Origin: Mycobacterium simulans
GTDB taxonomy: Bacteria > Actinomycetota > Actinomycetes > Mycobacteriales > Mycobacteriaceae
Length of the DNA: 42,257 bases
Assembly (NCBI RefSeq): GCF_900232995.1
Contig: NZ_OCVX01000003.1
Span: 1,836,396-1,878,652 of the forward strand
Reading direction: 5' to 3'
The position numbers and the translations under genes are program-made. Shown in pieces: positions 1-6,512 of this stretch; position 1 is the first letter of the stretch; each line of letters begins with the position of its first letter. Under the pieces are notes generated by a model that saw nothing but the letters and a program-made list of their open reading frames with translations, was not told where the DNA came from and ran no database searches.

Positions 1-1278
1 CGCCGGCGCCCCGGTGCGGGTCGCTTCACCAGAGTCGGACGCACTGGCCACCGCCCGTGCGATCGCACGGGCGGTGGCCAGTGCGTCCGACTCTGGTGAA
101 GCGACCCGCACCGGGGCGCCGAAGACCACCAGCGTCCCGTCGCCCTGAAACTTATTGATCAAGCCTTGACGGCTGTTGACCTCTGCGACAATTGCGGTGA
201 AGAACCGGTTGAGCAGTCCCACGACCTGGGCCGGCGGCCTGGACGTGACCAAGCGGGTGGAGCCAATGATATCGACGAAAAGTACTGCTACATGGCGCTC
301 TTCGCCGCCGAGTTCGGTTTGTTGCTCCTCGGCCGCCGCGGCGACGTGGCGTCCGACATGGCGGCCGAACAGGTCACGAACGCGTTCGCGTTGGCGTAGC
401 CCTTCAACCATTGCGTTGAATCCGCGTTGCAGCTCGCCAAGCTCGGAGCCGTCGAAAACTTCTAGCCGACAGTCTAAGTCGCCAGCCTCCACCCGTTGTA
501 GGGCCGAATGCACCACGCGAACCGAGGTCGCGGTCAACCAGGCGGCGATCAGGTTGGTGGCGAATCCGAAGACGAACGCCGCCGCCCCCAGCAGCAACAC
601 GATTAGTCCCTGTTCGGTGACGGTCATCTGGCTTTGGTGCAGCGTGAATACCACGGCCGCAACGATGGCGATCAGTGGCCCACCGGACCCCAACAGCCAC
701 GACACCGTGGCACGGCCCATCACCCCGGGGCCAAAACGGCGAGCTGGCCGACCCGCCGAGAGTGCCACCGCAGCTGCCGGCCGAAGCATCAACTCGGCGA
801 AGAAATAGCAGCTCGCCGACAAAATCATGCCGCTAAAGCTGATCCCGAAGACCAACTTTGGGATATAGCGGTAGCTCACACTTCCGAAAAGCACGGCAAA
901 CAGACAGTTTCCGAAAATCCACAACACCACCGGAACCAAGGCCAAGCGCCACGGCGCCAGGAAGGCGTTACGTTGGTCCTCCGCCGTCAGCGGCTGATCG
1001 CCTGTCTTCCAACGCAATACGCCAAGGATACGTTTGGTCATCCACATCCAGCCCAACGCGATGGCCGCGATGACGTAGACCGGCGCGACCTCTTCGGAGA
1101 TCCATGCGACGCTTGGGGCAAACACATTGGGCGCCGGAATGGCCACAGTGACAAAGAGCAGCACCAAACCGATACCAAGAAGGTTTGTGATCGCAAGGAA
1201 CGCGAACAATGCCGGGCGTGTGATGGGCATGTTGTCTGGTGGCACGATGGCGGTGCGCACAAACCTGTGGAGCTTCAT
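1..1278 (-). CDS. Membrane-anchored class III adenylate cyclase (Rv1318c/1319c/1320c type), 3'-incomplete
   Basis: The product would convert ATP to cAMP at the membrane. From the ATG at 1278 the minus frame is open to the window edge. It encodes hydrophobic segments in the first 200 or so residues, then a HAMP region (AAWLTATSVRVVHSALQRVE followed by DGSELGELQRGFNAMV), then a catalytic domain with both metal-binding aspartates, in FVDIIGST and in QGDGTLVVFG. The order matches the mycobacterial Rv1318c-Rv1320c family. The 3' end is lost in the edge palindrome, so residues beyond FGAP should not be trusted. An in-frame TGA at 1354-1356 precedes more cyclase-like sequence (DLARTGAHIGNALAGWL), so the gene may once have started further upstream and its N-terminus may be damaged. 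Confidence 0.8.
   Translation of the reverse strand, partial: MKLHRFVRTAIVPPDNMPITRPALFAFLAITNLLGIGLVLLFVTVAIPAPNVFAPSVAWISEEVAPVYVIAAIALGWMWMTKRILGVLRWKTGDQPLTAEDQRNAFLAPWRLALVPVVLWIFGNCLFAVLFGSVSYRYIPKLVFGISFSGMILSASCYFFAELMLRPAAAVALSAGRPARRFGPGVMGRATVSWLLGSGGPLIAIVAAVVFTLHQSQMTVTEQGLIVLLLGAAAFVFGFATNLIAAWLTATSVRVVHSALQRVEAGDLDCRLEVFDGSELGELQRGFNAMVEGLRQRERVRDLFGRHVGRHVAAAAEEQQTELGGEERHVAVLFVDIIGSTRLVTSRPPAQVVGLLNRFFTAIVAEVNSRQGLINKFQGDGTLVVFGAPVRVASPESDALATARAIARAVASASDSGEATRTGAPA
4..121. repeat. Perfect 118-bp palindrome at the window edge
   Basis: Positions 4-121 are a perfect inverted repeat with 59-bp arms and no spacer, centred between 62 and 63. The right arm continues the adenylate cyclase reading frame naturally, through the conserved FGAP motif and on into ALATARA. 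The left arm is the same DNA folded back. A spacer-free perfect palindrome of this size is unstable in vivo and is a common library or assembly artefact at contig ends. It could also be a real inversion end, but artefact is the more likely reading. Confidence 0.9.
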
Positions 1279-1959
1279 CGTGGTGAGCCACCCGGCCAAG
1301 GCATTGCCGATGTGGGCACCAGTCCTGGCGAGATCGGCTGCAGCGGCACCGAATCAGTGTCGACGGGTCCGCGTGCTCGCTTCGAAACCCACCTCGAGGG
1401 CTTCGGGGTCTTCATACTTAGCGTTGCTCCTATCGCCATATAGTCGACCTAGCTCACACCTTCCCGCAGTGCGCAGGAACGAATCAGCGAAATGTAGATA
1501 TACCCTACCAGGGTATACAGAGAACATATGCGTGGTGTTGGTCACAGCGCAACCCTTGTCTCGGATCGCCTCGCGAGCCAGTACTGACAGCCACTGCTAT
1601 GCCACGGATTCCGCGTTGGGCGTGTTGCACCTTGCCACGGTTTGGATCGGGACATTTTGTACACGCCACGTCGCAGTGGCTCGGTGTCGCGGGAAGTTTG
1701 TCCCATCTCGTCTTAAGAATTGAGCGATTTAATGCGTTGAGGTTACGGCGCAGGTGTTGTGTCCTGCTATGGCTAGTCGCAGGTAGTGCGATGCGACTAG
1801 TGGATGACATGACCTGCCAGCAGTTTTCGATCGCTTGCAGCTCGCATCATCGCCGAGAAAGTGCTCGAACTCTTTGGGGAAAGCGCGTGCTTGGGACGAC
1901 ACAGCCGGAAATCCTGGTGACGCCAGCCTCTAATGGTGGGGTATTTCGCTGTACATGCA
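1279..1959. other. Stretch without a recognisable gene
   Basis: Several short open frames exist on both strands, but none resembles a known protein and none has a convincing ribosome binding site. The first 75 bases upstream of the cyclase ATG, beyond an in-frame TGA, look like eroded cyclase N-terminus. The remainder lies just upstream of the decayed YcaO-TfuA remnants and may be unrecognisable cassette debris. I see no RNA gene, insertion-sequence end or clear terminator. Confidence 0.5.
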
Positions 1960-1997
1960 CTTCGCCGATGCGCATGCCATTGCAGGGCCAAGCATGA
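1960..1997 (+). pseudogene. 3' tail remnant of a ycaO gene
   Basis: The last 12 or so codons read SPMRMPLQ followed by GQA and a TGA at 1995-1997. The intact YcaO at 5028-6278 ends SPMRTPLQ then ELT and a TGA. In both places this stop overlaps the start of a tfuA-like gene as ATGA. The DNA match extends for about 34 bases across the overlap. Nothing upstream in any frame resembles the rest of YcaO, so this is only the tail of a former upstream cassette unit. Confidence 0.7.
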
Positions 1998-2636
1998 CTG
2001 GCGGCGGACGGATCGTCGTCACTGCAGGGCCCACCATCAGTCCCGACGATGTCCGGGTGGTAATGCCCAATGCCGAAGTGGTGCTACCGATTTCGTTCAG
2101 CGATGCTTTTGGGTACGGGTTGCGGGCGGGCGATACTCTGCTCATCGTCGACGGACTTTTCTATCATTGCCATCTCGGCCCGACTGATCACCCGCACGTT
2201 GTTCTCCAGCCCGTCACTGCCGGCCGCTCAGCACTTCCTCGAGCTGCTGCGCGACGATCCACGCCTCCCCGAATGGCGCCTCACGACCGGCCGGGCCTTG
2301 GCGAGGCCTGACGAATTAGCCTGTTGCAAGCTGCATTTGAATCTGCGCCGGCCCGATCCGATGCAACTCAAAGTGCCTTTTCGGCCAGCGATGGGAACGA
2401 CGGTGGACCGCATCGAATTGGCTAGGCGCGGTCTCATGACCGAGGACGCGTTTTATACCGTCGCCAGCTCATTCGCTGTCGCCATCGTCGATGACCAGCC
2501 GCCGGCCTTCGAAGTCGGTCATCTGGGGCCGCACCACACCTTCCCATCGGCGAGCACCGTGGCTCCTACTGGTGGGGAGTCCGCGTTTCGTCCTGGTTGT
2601 CTACCTGTTATACGTCCCGGGGATAGAGCCGAATAG
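1994..2636 (+). pseudogene. Decayed tfuA-like gene (internal deletion and frameshift)
   Basis: From ATG 1994 the first 60 or so residues closely match the N-terminus of the TfuA-like protein at 4099-5031: VVTAGPTIS, PNAEV, then GDTLLIVDGLFY. After FYH at about 2167 the similarity stops. The central part of TfuA, including the SSMGALRAAEL motif, is absent, and the frame changes. A second frame then runs to a stop at 2636 and encodes about 130 residues, including LARRGLMTEDAFYTVASSFA, which I read as the C-terminal region of a TfuA protein. That region is missing from the copy at 4099-5031. The gene is therefore a deletion remnant. The C-terminal assignment is an inference. Confidence 0.75.
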
Positions 2637-2665
2637 CGCGGAGTTGATAGATAAGAGCCACCGAA

Positions 2666-2675
2666 GGGGGTGATC
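2666..2675 (+). promoter_or_regulatory. Strong ribosome binding site for precursor peptide B
   Basis: The sequence AAGGGGGTGATC starting near 2664 matches the complement of the 16S rRNA 3' end over 11 of 12 bases. It places the start at GTG 2678 rather than at the overlapping ATG 2676, which is followed at once by a TGA. The same element, without the mismatch, precedes precursor A. Confidence 0.75.
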
Positions 2676-2677
2676 AT

Positions 2678-2767
2678 GTGACCCACGAACTCCTGTTTAC
2701 AGAGGACGAATCGGCGTACGCGTTCTTCAATACAGCCATGTTCGTCTCTGACAACCCGGCCGACTAA
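2678..2767 (+). CDS. Putative RiPP precursor peptide B, 29 residues
   Basis: GTG start at 2678, TAA at 2765-2767, 29 codons. The peptide begins MTHELLFTEDE and continues with a different second half rich in Ala, Phe and Asn (including AYAFFNTAMF) and ending in Asp. Aligned without gaps to the 29-residue peptide at 6409-6498 it shares 11 positions, eight of them within the first 11 residues, plus F22, D25 and D29. There is no Cys. A conserved N-terminus with a variable C-terminus is the layout of a RiPP leader and core. The gene sits between a tfuA remnant and a ycaO fragment and is followed by a stem-loop, as in the other cassette. It is still open although its own enzymes are broken, so it might be modified in trans. 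Function is inferred from context. Confidence 0.72.
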   Translation: MTHELLFTEDESAYAFFNTAMFVSDNPAD

Positions 2768-2794
2768 ACGGGTGTGGTATCGCAAGCTGTCGCC

Positions 2795-2831
2795 GGCGGG
2801 ATCTCGTCACCTCGGTGCATGAGATCCCGCC
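2795..2831 (+). terminator. Stem-loop after precursor B
   Basis: The arms GGCGGGATCTC (2795-2805) and GAGATCCCGCC (2821-2831) pair perfectly around a 15-base loop, starting 28 nt after the precursor stop. There is no U-tract. The position matches the stem-loop after precursor A although the sequence differs. The likely role is partial termination or 3'-end protection, giving more precursor than enzyme message. Confidence 0.7.
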
Positions 2832-2879
2832 CCGTCCCAGTGACCAGGTTGATGCCTGATCACGAAGGGAAGAGGAGCG

Positions 2880-2985
2880 ATGTTGCGACACGGTATGGCC
2901 ACCGCCGAGCTTGGGACGACGTTGTTCGAGGTGCCGCTCGATGATGTTGCGGGATCAGAATGCGCCGAGCTGGTCGAGACGAGAC
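2880..2985 (+). pseudogene. Internal fragment of a ycaO gene
   Basis: The frame from 2880 reads RHGMATAELG, then TLFEVPLDDVAGSECAELVE. It matches the intact YcaO around RHALASAEPG, then TLFEVPYDDVADSDCAQLVE. Similarity ends near 2985. The N-terminal and C-terminal parts of the enzyme are missing, so no functional YcaO is encoded here. The order precursor then ycaO is the same as in the intact minus-strand cassette. Confidence 0.8.
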
Positions 2986-3476
2986 GATCTAACGGGCTGG
3001 AAGGACTACCGCCATCCGGCACGACAACTCGGCAGTAGCGACTGGATCAGCGCCAGCGGTGGTCATGCGTTTCATTTTCGGCGGCCACCGGATCCAACTT
3101 CTAACGATTGTCGGCGAAGCGATCAAGACCAGGTTCGCGCGGCGAAAGCACCACGGCCCATTACCTTCCCGGTACCGGCGCGAACGCTGCCCGCGCCGTT
3201 CGGGGTTAGTAGTATCCGAAACGTCACTAGTGCGACAGAAAGCGCAAGCTCTAGGCTGGTTCCTCGGGTCGGGAACCCAAAAGACATCACGTATGCGTTG
3301 GCCATTACCCAGCACGCTCCTTCCGGGACACGAATCAGCCCGCCAATACGACCATGTCTGGAACCAACCCAGCGGTCCAATATCCGTTCTCTAATACGTC
3401 ACAACTAGCAGTTATCGGGCCTGCTCACAGGTGAATTGAAGCTGGCGTTGACCAACAGTCGGAGGTTAACCGGTGC
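2986..3476. other. Stretch without a recognisable gene
   Basis: Short overlapping frames occur on both strands but none resembles a known protein and none has supporting signals. The stretch lies between the ycaO fragment and the 3' end of the truncated moeZ, and is probably rearranged or decayed DNA. I see no insertion-sequence ends. Confidence 0.5.
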
Positions 3477-4100
3477 TCAGTACATGACCATGTCGGGCTG
3501 CATCTGCTTGGCCCAGGCCACGATCCCGCCCTGCAGGTGGACCGCGTCGGAGAAACCGGCCTTTTTCACCGCGGCCAACGCCTCGGCTGAGCGCACACCG
3601 GTCTTGCAGTACAGCACCGTAGTGCGGTCCTGAGGCAACTTGGCCAGGCCCTCACCCGAACTGATCAACGACTTCGGGATGAGCTCAGCGCCGTCGATGT
3701 GCACGATGTCCCACTCAACCTGCTCGCGAACGTCGATCAGGGCCAGCTTTTTGCCGCGGTCCATCATCTCGCGCAATTCCTGGGGAGTGATGATGGAGCC
3801 GCTGGCGGCTTGCACGGCATCGTCGGACACCACACCGCAGAACTGCTCGTAATCTACCAGCTCGGTGATCTTGGGCGTGGACGGGTCCTTGCGGATCCTG
3901 ATCGTGCGGTAGGTCATCTCCAGCGCGTCGTAGATCATTAGCCGGCCCAGCAGTGGCTCACCCAACCCGGTAAGCAACTTGATCGCCTCGGTGCCCATCA
4001 CCGACGCGATCGAGGCGCAGATGATGCCCAGCACGCCGCCCTCGGCGCAGGATGGCACCATCCCGGGCGGCGGCGGCTCCGGATACAGGTCGCGGTAGTT
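3477..4100 (-). pseudogene. moeZ: Truncated moeZ/moeB1: end of adenylyltransferase domain plus rhodanese domain
   Basis: Full-length MoeZ (Rv3206c, about 390 residues) adenylates and sulfurates small sulfur-carrier proteins. Here only about the last 205 residues remain. They start at NYRDLYPEPPPPGMVPSC, continue through the end of the ThiF/MoeB fold (GVLGIICASIASVMGTEAIK), and finish with a complete rhodanese domain whose active-site loop is CKTGVRS. The break is abrupt at about 4101, exactly where the TfuA-like frame ends, and the two frames differ, so there is no fusion. The ATP-binding half is not elsewhere in the window. A start at the internal ATG 4061 could in principle express the rhodanese part, but I see no ribosome binding site for it. 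Confidence 0.85.
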
Positions 4101-5031
4101 AACGCTCGTTGCGACACAAACAATATGCCAACAGTCGCGGGAATGGATTTATCGCCAGTTGCAAACCCGTGAAATCGTGCGCATATTGCGGGCCCCATGA
4201 AGTCGAACGCCGGGTATGTAAGCGGCATGCGCTGAGCATGGACAAGACGTCGAGGTCCCGGATGTGGACAACGGACTGGCCGCCATCATCGCTTGTTATA
4301 GACACGGGCGTGGATGGTGCCCAACGTTGTTGCCAGCGATGGGACCAGTTGGTGGGGGGTGGGCCGGGCCGGGTGGCGCGGTGTGGCTGACCGTTGAGGA
4401 CCTGTTGGAGTGCGAGCACGGCGTCGGCATGTTTGATGTCGACCCGCAATGACTGCAATTGGTTTGTCAGATCACGACTTCGGGGCATGCCGACCGCATT
4501 GAGCAACCGGTCCCAGGTGCGCATGGTGAACGGCGTACGACGGGCGGTCTCGATGAGCTGGTTGGCCAATGGTGCAGGCAACACACCGGATTCGACGGCA
4601 CGTGCCACGGTGTGGCGGATATTGACCAGGGCGTCGACGAAGACTGGGTAGCCGTCTTCGGGATCGCCGTGGACCATGCCGACTTCGTCGTCGGCGTCTA
4701 GGATTCCGTCGCGGTAGGCCTCGAAGACCCAGCCGTAGCCCTCCATGCCGAACGGGTGCAGTTCGGCCGCGCGCAACGCTCCCATGCTGGAGGAGCCGAC
4801 AACTCGTACTCCGTCGTCGATCAGGGTGAGCAGTTCCTTATGGCGTACCGAGGGGCGTTGGTAGAAAAGTCCGTCGACAATCAGTAAGGTGTCGCCCGGC
4901 TGTAACCCGTATCCAAGGGCCTCACCAAATGAAATCGGTGGCAGGACTTCAGCGTTGGGTGCTATGGCACGGATGTCTGCGACGCTGATCGTGGGCCCGG
5001 CCGTGACGACAAACCTGCCGCTGTTGGTCAT
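4099..5031 (-). CDS. TfuA-like protein, probable YcaO partner, C-terminus truncated
   Basis: TfuA-domain proteins accompany YcaO enzymes that put thioamides into peptides and are thought to help deliver sulfur. ATG 5031 overlaps the YcaO stop as ATGA, so translation is coupled. Of 310 residues, the N-terminal part carries VVTAGPTIS, GDTLLIVDGLFY and the family hallmark GSSSMGALRAAEL at about residues 75-87, followed by an acidic segment (ILDADDEVGMVHGDPEDG). Near the end DLDVLSMLSACRLH is family-like. The last 30 or so residues look foreign, and the stop lies at the junction with truncated moeZ. The C-terminal segment present in the remnant at 1994-2636 is missing here. Whether the shortened protein works is unknown. 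An upstream ATG at 5115 would overlap YcaO deeply and is not preferred. Confidence 0.82.
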   Translation of the reverse strand: MTNSGRFVVTAGPTISVADIRAIAPNAEVLPPISFGEALGYGLQPGDTLLIVDGLFYQRPSVRHKELLTLIDDGVRVVGSSSMGALRAAELHPFGMEGYGWVFEAYRDGILDADDEVGMVHGDPEDGYPVFVDALVNIRHTVARAVESGVLPAPLANQLIETARRTPFTMRTWDRLLNAVGMPRSRDLTNQLQSLRVDIKHADAVLALQQVLNGQPHRATRPGPPPTNWSHRWQQRWAPSTPVSITSDDGGQSVVHIRDLDVLSMLSACRLHTRRSTSWGPQYAHDFTGLQLAINPFPRLLAYCLCRNER

Positions 5032-6278
5032 GTTAGCTCCTGTAGTGGGGTACGCATCGGGGATCCGTGCGATGCTGTGAGGCCGGGGGCGATGACTTTG
5101 ACGACGGGAATGCACGCGTCGGGGAAGTCGCAGACCGCCGCCAGTGGTTCAGTGCCGGAGCGGGTTGCGATCGCGGTTGCCGCCGAGGTCACTAGCTCGT
5201 TGAGCGAGTCGGTGCACTCGATATGCCACGGTGTTGGAGTAGCGGTCGGCATCGACTGCAGGGACCGCTGGACCGGGGCATAGGTGTGTATTTGGGCGAA
5301 CCGCTGATAGAGCGCGGCGGGTAGGTCCTCGCGGGCTCCGCTAATGGCCGTCAAGCGTGATTGGGCGGCTTCGGTGATCGCGCGCGATAACGCGACGTTG
5401 GGGTCGTGGTGCAGGCCGTGACCGCAGAATGGAACTTCGGTCATGGGTGATGTCAGTTCGGCGGAAAAACAATAGAAGGCGTCCCAGGTGTCGATTCGCG
5501 CGATCTGTAGTTGGCTTCCGGCTCGGTCAATCATTTCGACCAGCTGGGCGCAATCCGAATCGGCGACATCGTCATATGGCACCTCGAACAGCGTCGATCC
5601 GGGCTCGGCGCTGGCGAGGGCGTGGCGTTCCATGATTTCGTACAACCCGTGCAGGGTGGCCTCGTGATAGCTGTTGCCCGAGGCCAATCCCGTTGTGTCC
5701 ATGGCAAACATCGGCGGATCCCAGGTGTCGCTGACCGCCACGTTGACCGCGACAACTGACCACGGTGCCCAGGTTTGGCGACCGGTCAGCAATGTCGTCG
5801 CCTTCATCCAGTCCAGCTTTGTCCGGCGGTGATAGAGGCTGCCGGCCGAGCGGCGCAGGTCCGCCGGATCATACGTCAACTCCCATTCCAGATCCGTTGT
5901 CGCCGTCGACAACAGGTCGGCAATGAGGTTCTCGGCGTGCCACGTTTCCAGCGATTCCATCACCGCAGAGACCTGGGCGGCGCGGTATGTGGCGGCCTTT
6001 CCCTGACTGACCGATAACGTAAGCGAGGCCGGGCGTACCGCCTGCACCGTGGGAATGCCAATATCGTCCAGCCAGGTCACGTCAGCCACCCGGGTGATGC
6101 CCGCCAGCTGCAACGCGGGCTGCACAGCCAGCCACGTCTGCTCCGGAGAGATCACCCGATGGGTCCCCGTCCGATGCCCAATGGTCAAAGGATCTGCATG
6201 ACCCAAAACCCGCGCCGGCCAATACGACCAATCCGGACCCACCACCTCACCAACGACAAGCCCACACACTTCCGACAT
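5028..6278 (-). CDS. YcaO-family ATP-dependent peptide cyclodehydratase/thioamidase
   Basis: YcaO enzymes activate a peptide backbone amide with ATP, giving azolines or, with TfuA, thioamides. The 416-residue product has the expected nucleotide-binding segments: SGNSYHEATLHGLYEIMERH at about residues 190-210, and SRAITEAAQSRLTAISGARE with the typical EAxQxR pattern at about 290-310. The start at ATG 6278 (MSEVCGLVVGEVVG) is preceded by AAGGA at about 10 nt; a frame extension to 6371 would run into the upstream stem-loop. It lies 130 nt after the precursor gene and overlaps tfuA by 4 nt. Because the predicted core has no Cys and few Ser or Thr, thioamide formation is more likely than azoles. 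The exact product is unknown. Confidence 0.88.
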   Translation of the reverse strand: MSEVCGLVVGEVVGPDWSYWPARVLGHADPLTIGHRTGTHRVISPEQTWLAVQPALQLAGITRVADVTWLDDIGIPTVQAVRPASLTLSVSQGKAATYRAAQVSAVMESLETWHAENLIADLLSTATTDLEWELTYDPADLRRSAGSLYHRRTKLDWMKATTLLTGRQTWAPWSVVAVNVAVSDTWDPPMFAMDTTGLASGNSYHEATLHGLYEIMERHALASAEPGSTLFEVPYDDVADSDCAQLVEMIDRAGSQLQIARIDTWDAFYCFSAELTSPMTEVPFCGHGLHHDPNVALSRAITEAAQSRLTAISGAREDLPAALYQRFAQIHTYAPVQRSLQSMPTATPTPWHIECTDSLNELVTSAATAIATRSGTEPLAAVCDFPDACIPVVKVIAPGLTASHGSPMRTPLQELT

Positions 6279-6331
6279 AACCAGATGTTCCTTGCTCCCA
6301 GCAGATTTCAGCGATTTCACACTTGGCGGGG

Positions 6332-6384
6332 ACGGCCGGCAGGGATCTTCAACACCTGGGGGCGGTGACATCCCTGCCGGCCGT
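6332..6384 (-). terminator. Stem-loop between precursor A and ycaO (attenuator-like)
   Basis: The arms ACGGCCGGCAGGGAT (6332-6346) and ATCCCTGCCGGCCGT (6370-6384) form a perfect 15-bp stem with a 23-base loop, beginning 25 nt after the precursor stop codon. There is no U-tract. The placement between a tiny precursor gene and its enzyme genes fits partial termination or RNA stabilisation that keeps precursor output above enzyme output. Confidence 0.8.
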
Positions 6385-6408
6385 AGTGTCGCCCGGCAAC
6401 GTTGCCAG

Positions 6409-6498
6409 TTAGTCGATGCCGCCGTCTGCTATGAAAAGCACTGGGAAAGACAACCCGTGGAGAGTCTCGTGCTCGGTGAATAGGATTTCGTGCGACAT
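6409..6498 (-). CDS. Putative RiPP precursor peptide A, 29 residues
   Basis: ATG 6498, TAA at 6409-6411, 29 codons. The peptide begins MSHEILFTEHE; its second half includes LHGLSFPVLF and ends in acidic and glycine residues with Asp last. It contains no Cys. The N-terminal pattern HE-x-LFTE-x-E is shared with the peptide at 2678-2767, as are F22, D25 and D29. The ribosome binding site is exceptional. The gene is first in a minus-strand unit with ycaO and a tfuA-like gene, separated from them by a stem-loop. It is judged a RiPP precursor from size, context and the paired homologue; leader and core boundaries and the modified residue are not known. Confidence 0.82.
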   Translation of the reverse strand: MSHEILFTEHETLHGLSFPVLFIADGGID

Positions 6499-6500
6499 AT

Positions 6501-6512
6501 GATCACCTCCTT
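6501..6512 (-). promoter_or_regulatory. Near-maximal Shine-Dalgarno sequence for precursor A
   Basis: Read on the minus strand, AAGGAGGTGATC is complementary to 12 bases at the 16S rRNA 3' end. The AGGAGG core ends 7 nt before ATG 6498. It fixes the start of this very short gene and predicts high translation, as expected for a RiPP precursor. Confidence 0.9.

Noticed and set aside
634..1443. Plus-strand open frame of 269 codons
   Set aside because: It is the antisense of the adenylate cyclase, with no codon pattern or homology of its own.
1599..1958. Plus-strand frame leading into the YcaO tail
   Set aside because: Only the last 12 or so codons resemble YcaO; the rest matches nothing and is Cys- and Arg-rich as expected by chance.
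2986..3476. Short frames between the ycaO fragment and moeZ
   Set aside because: No homology, no ribosome binding site and overlapping frames on both strands; treated as non-coding debris.
3477..5031. A fused TfuA-rhodanese protein supplying sulfur to the YcaO system
   Set aside because: The TfuA frame ends with TAA at 4099-4101 and the moeZ remainder is in another frame with no ribosome binding site, so no fusion protein is encoded.
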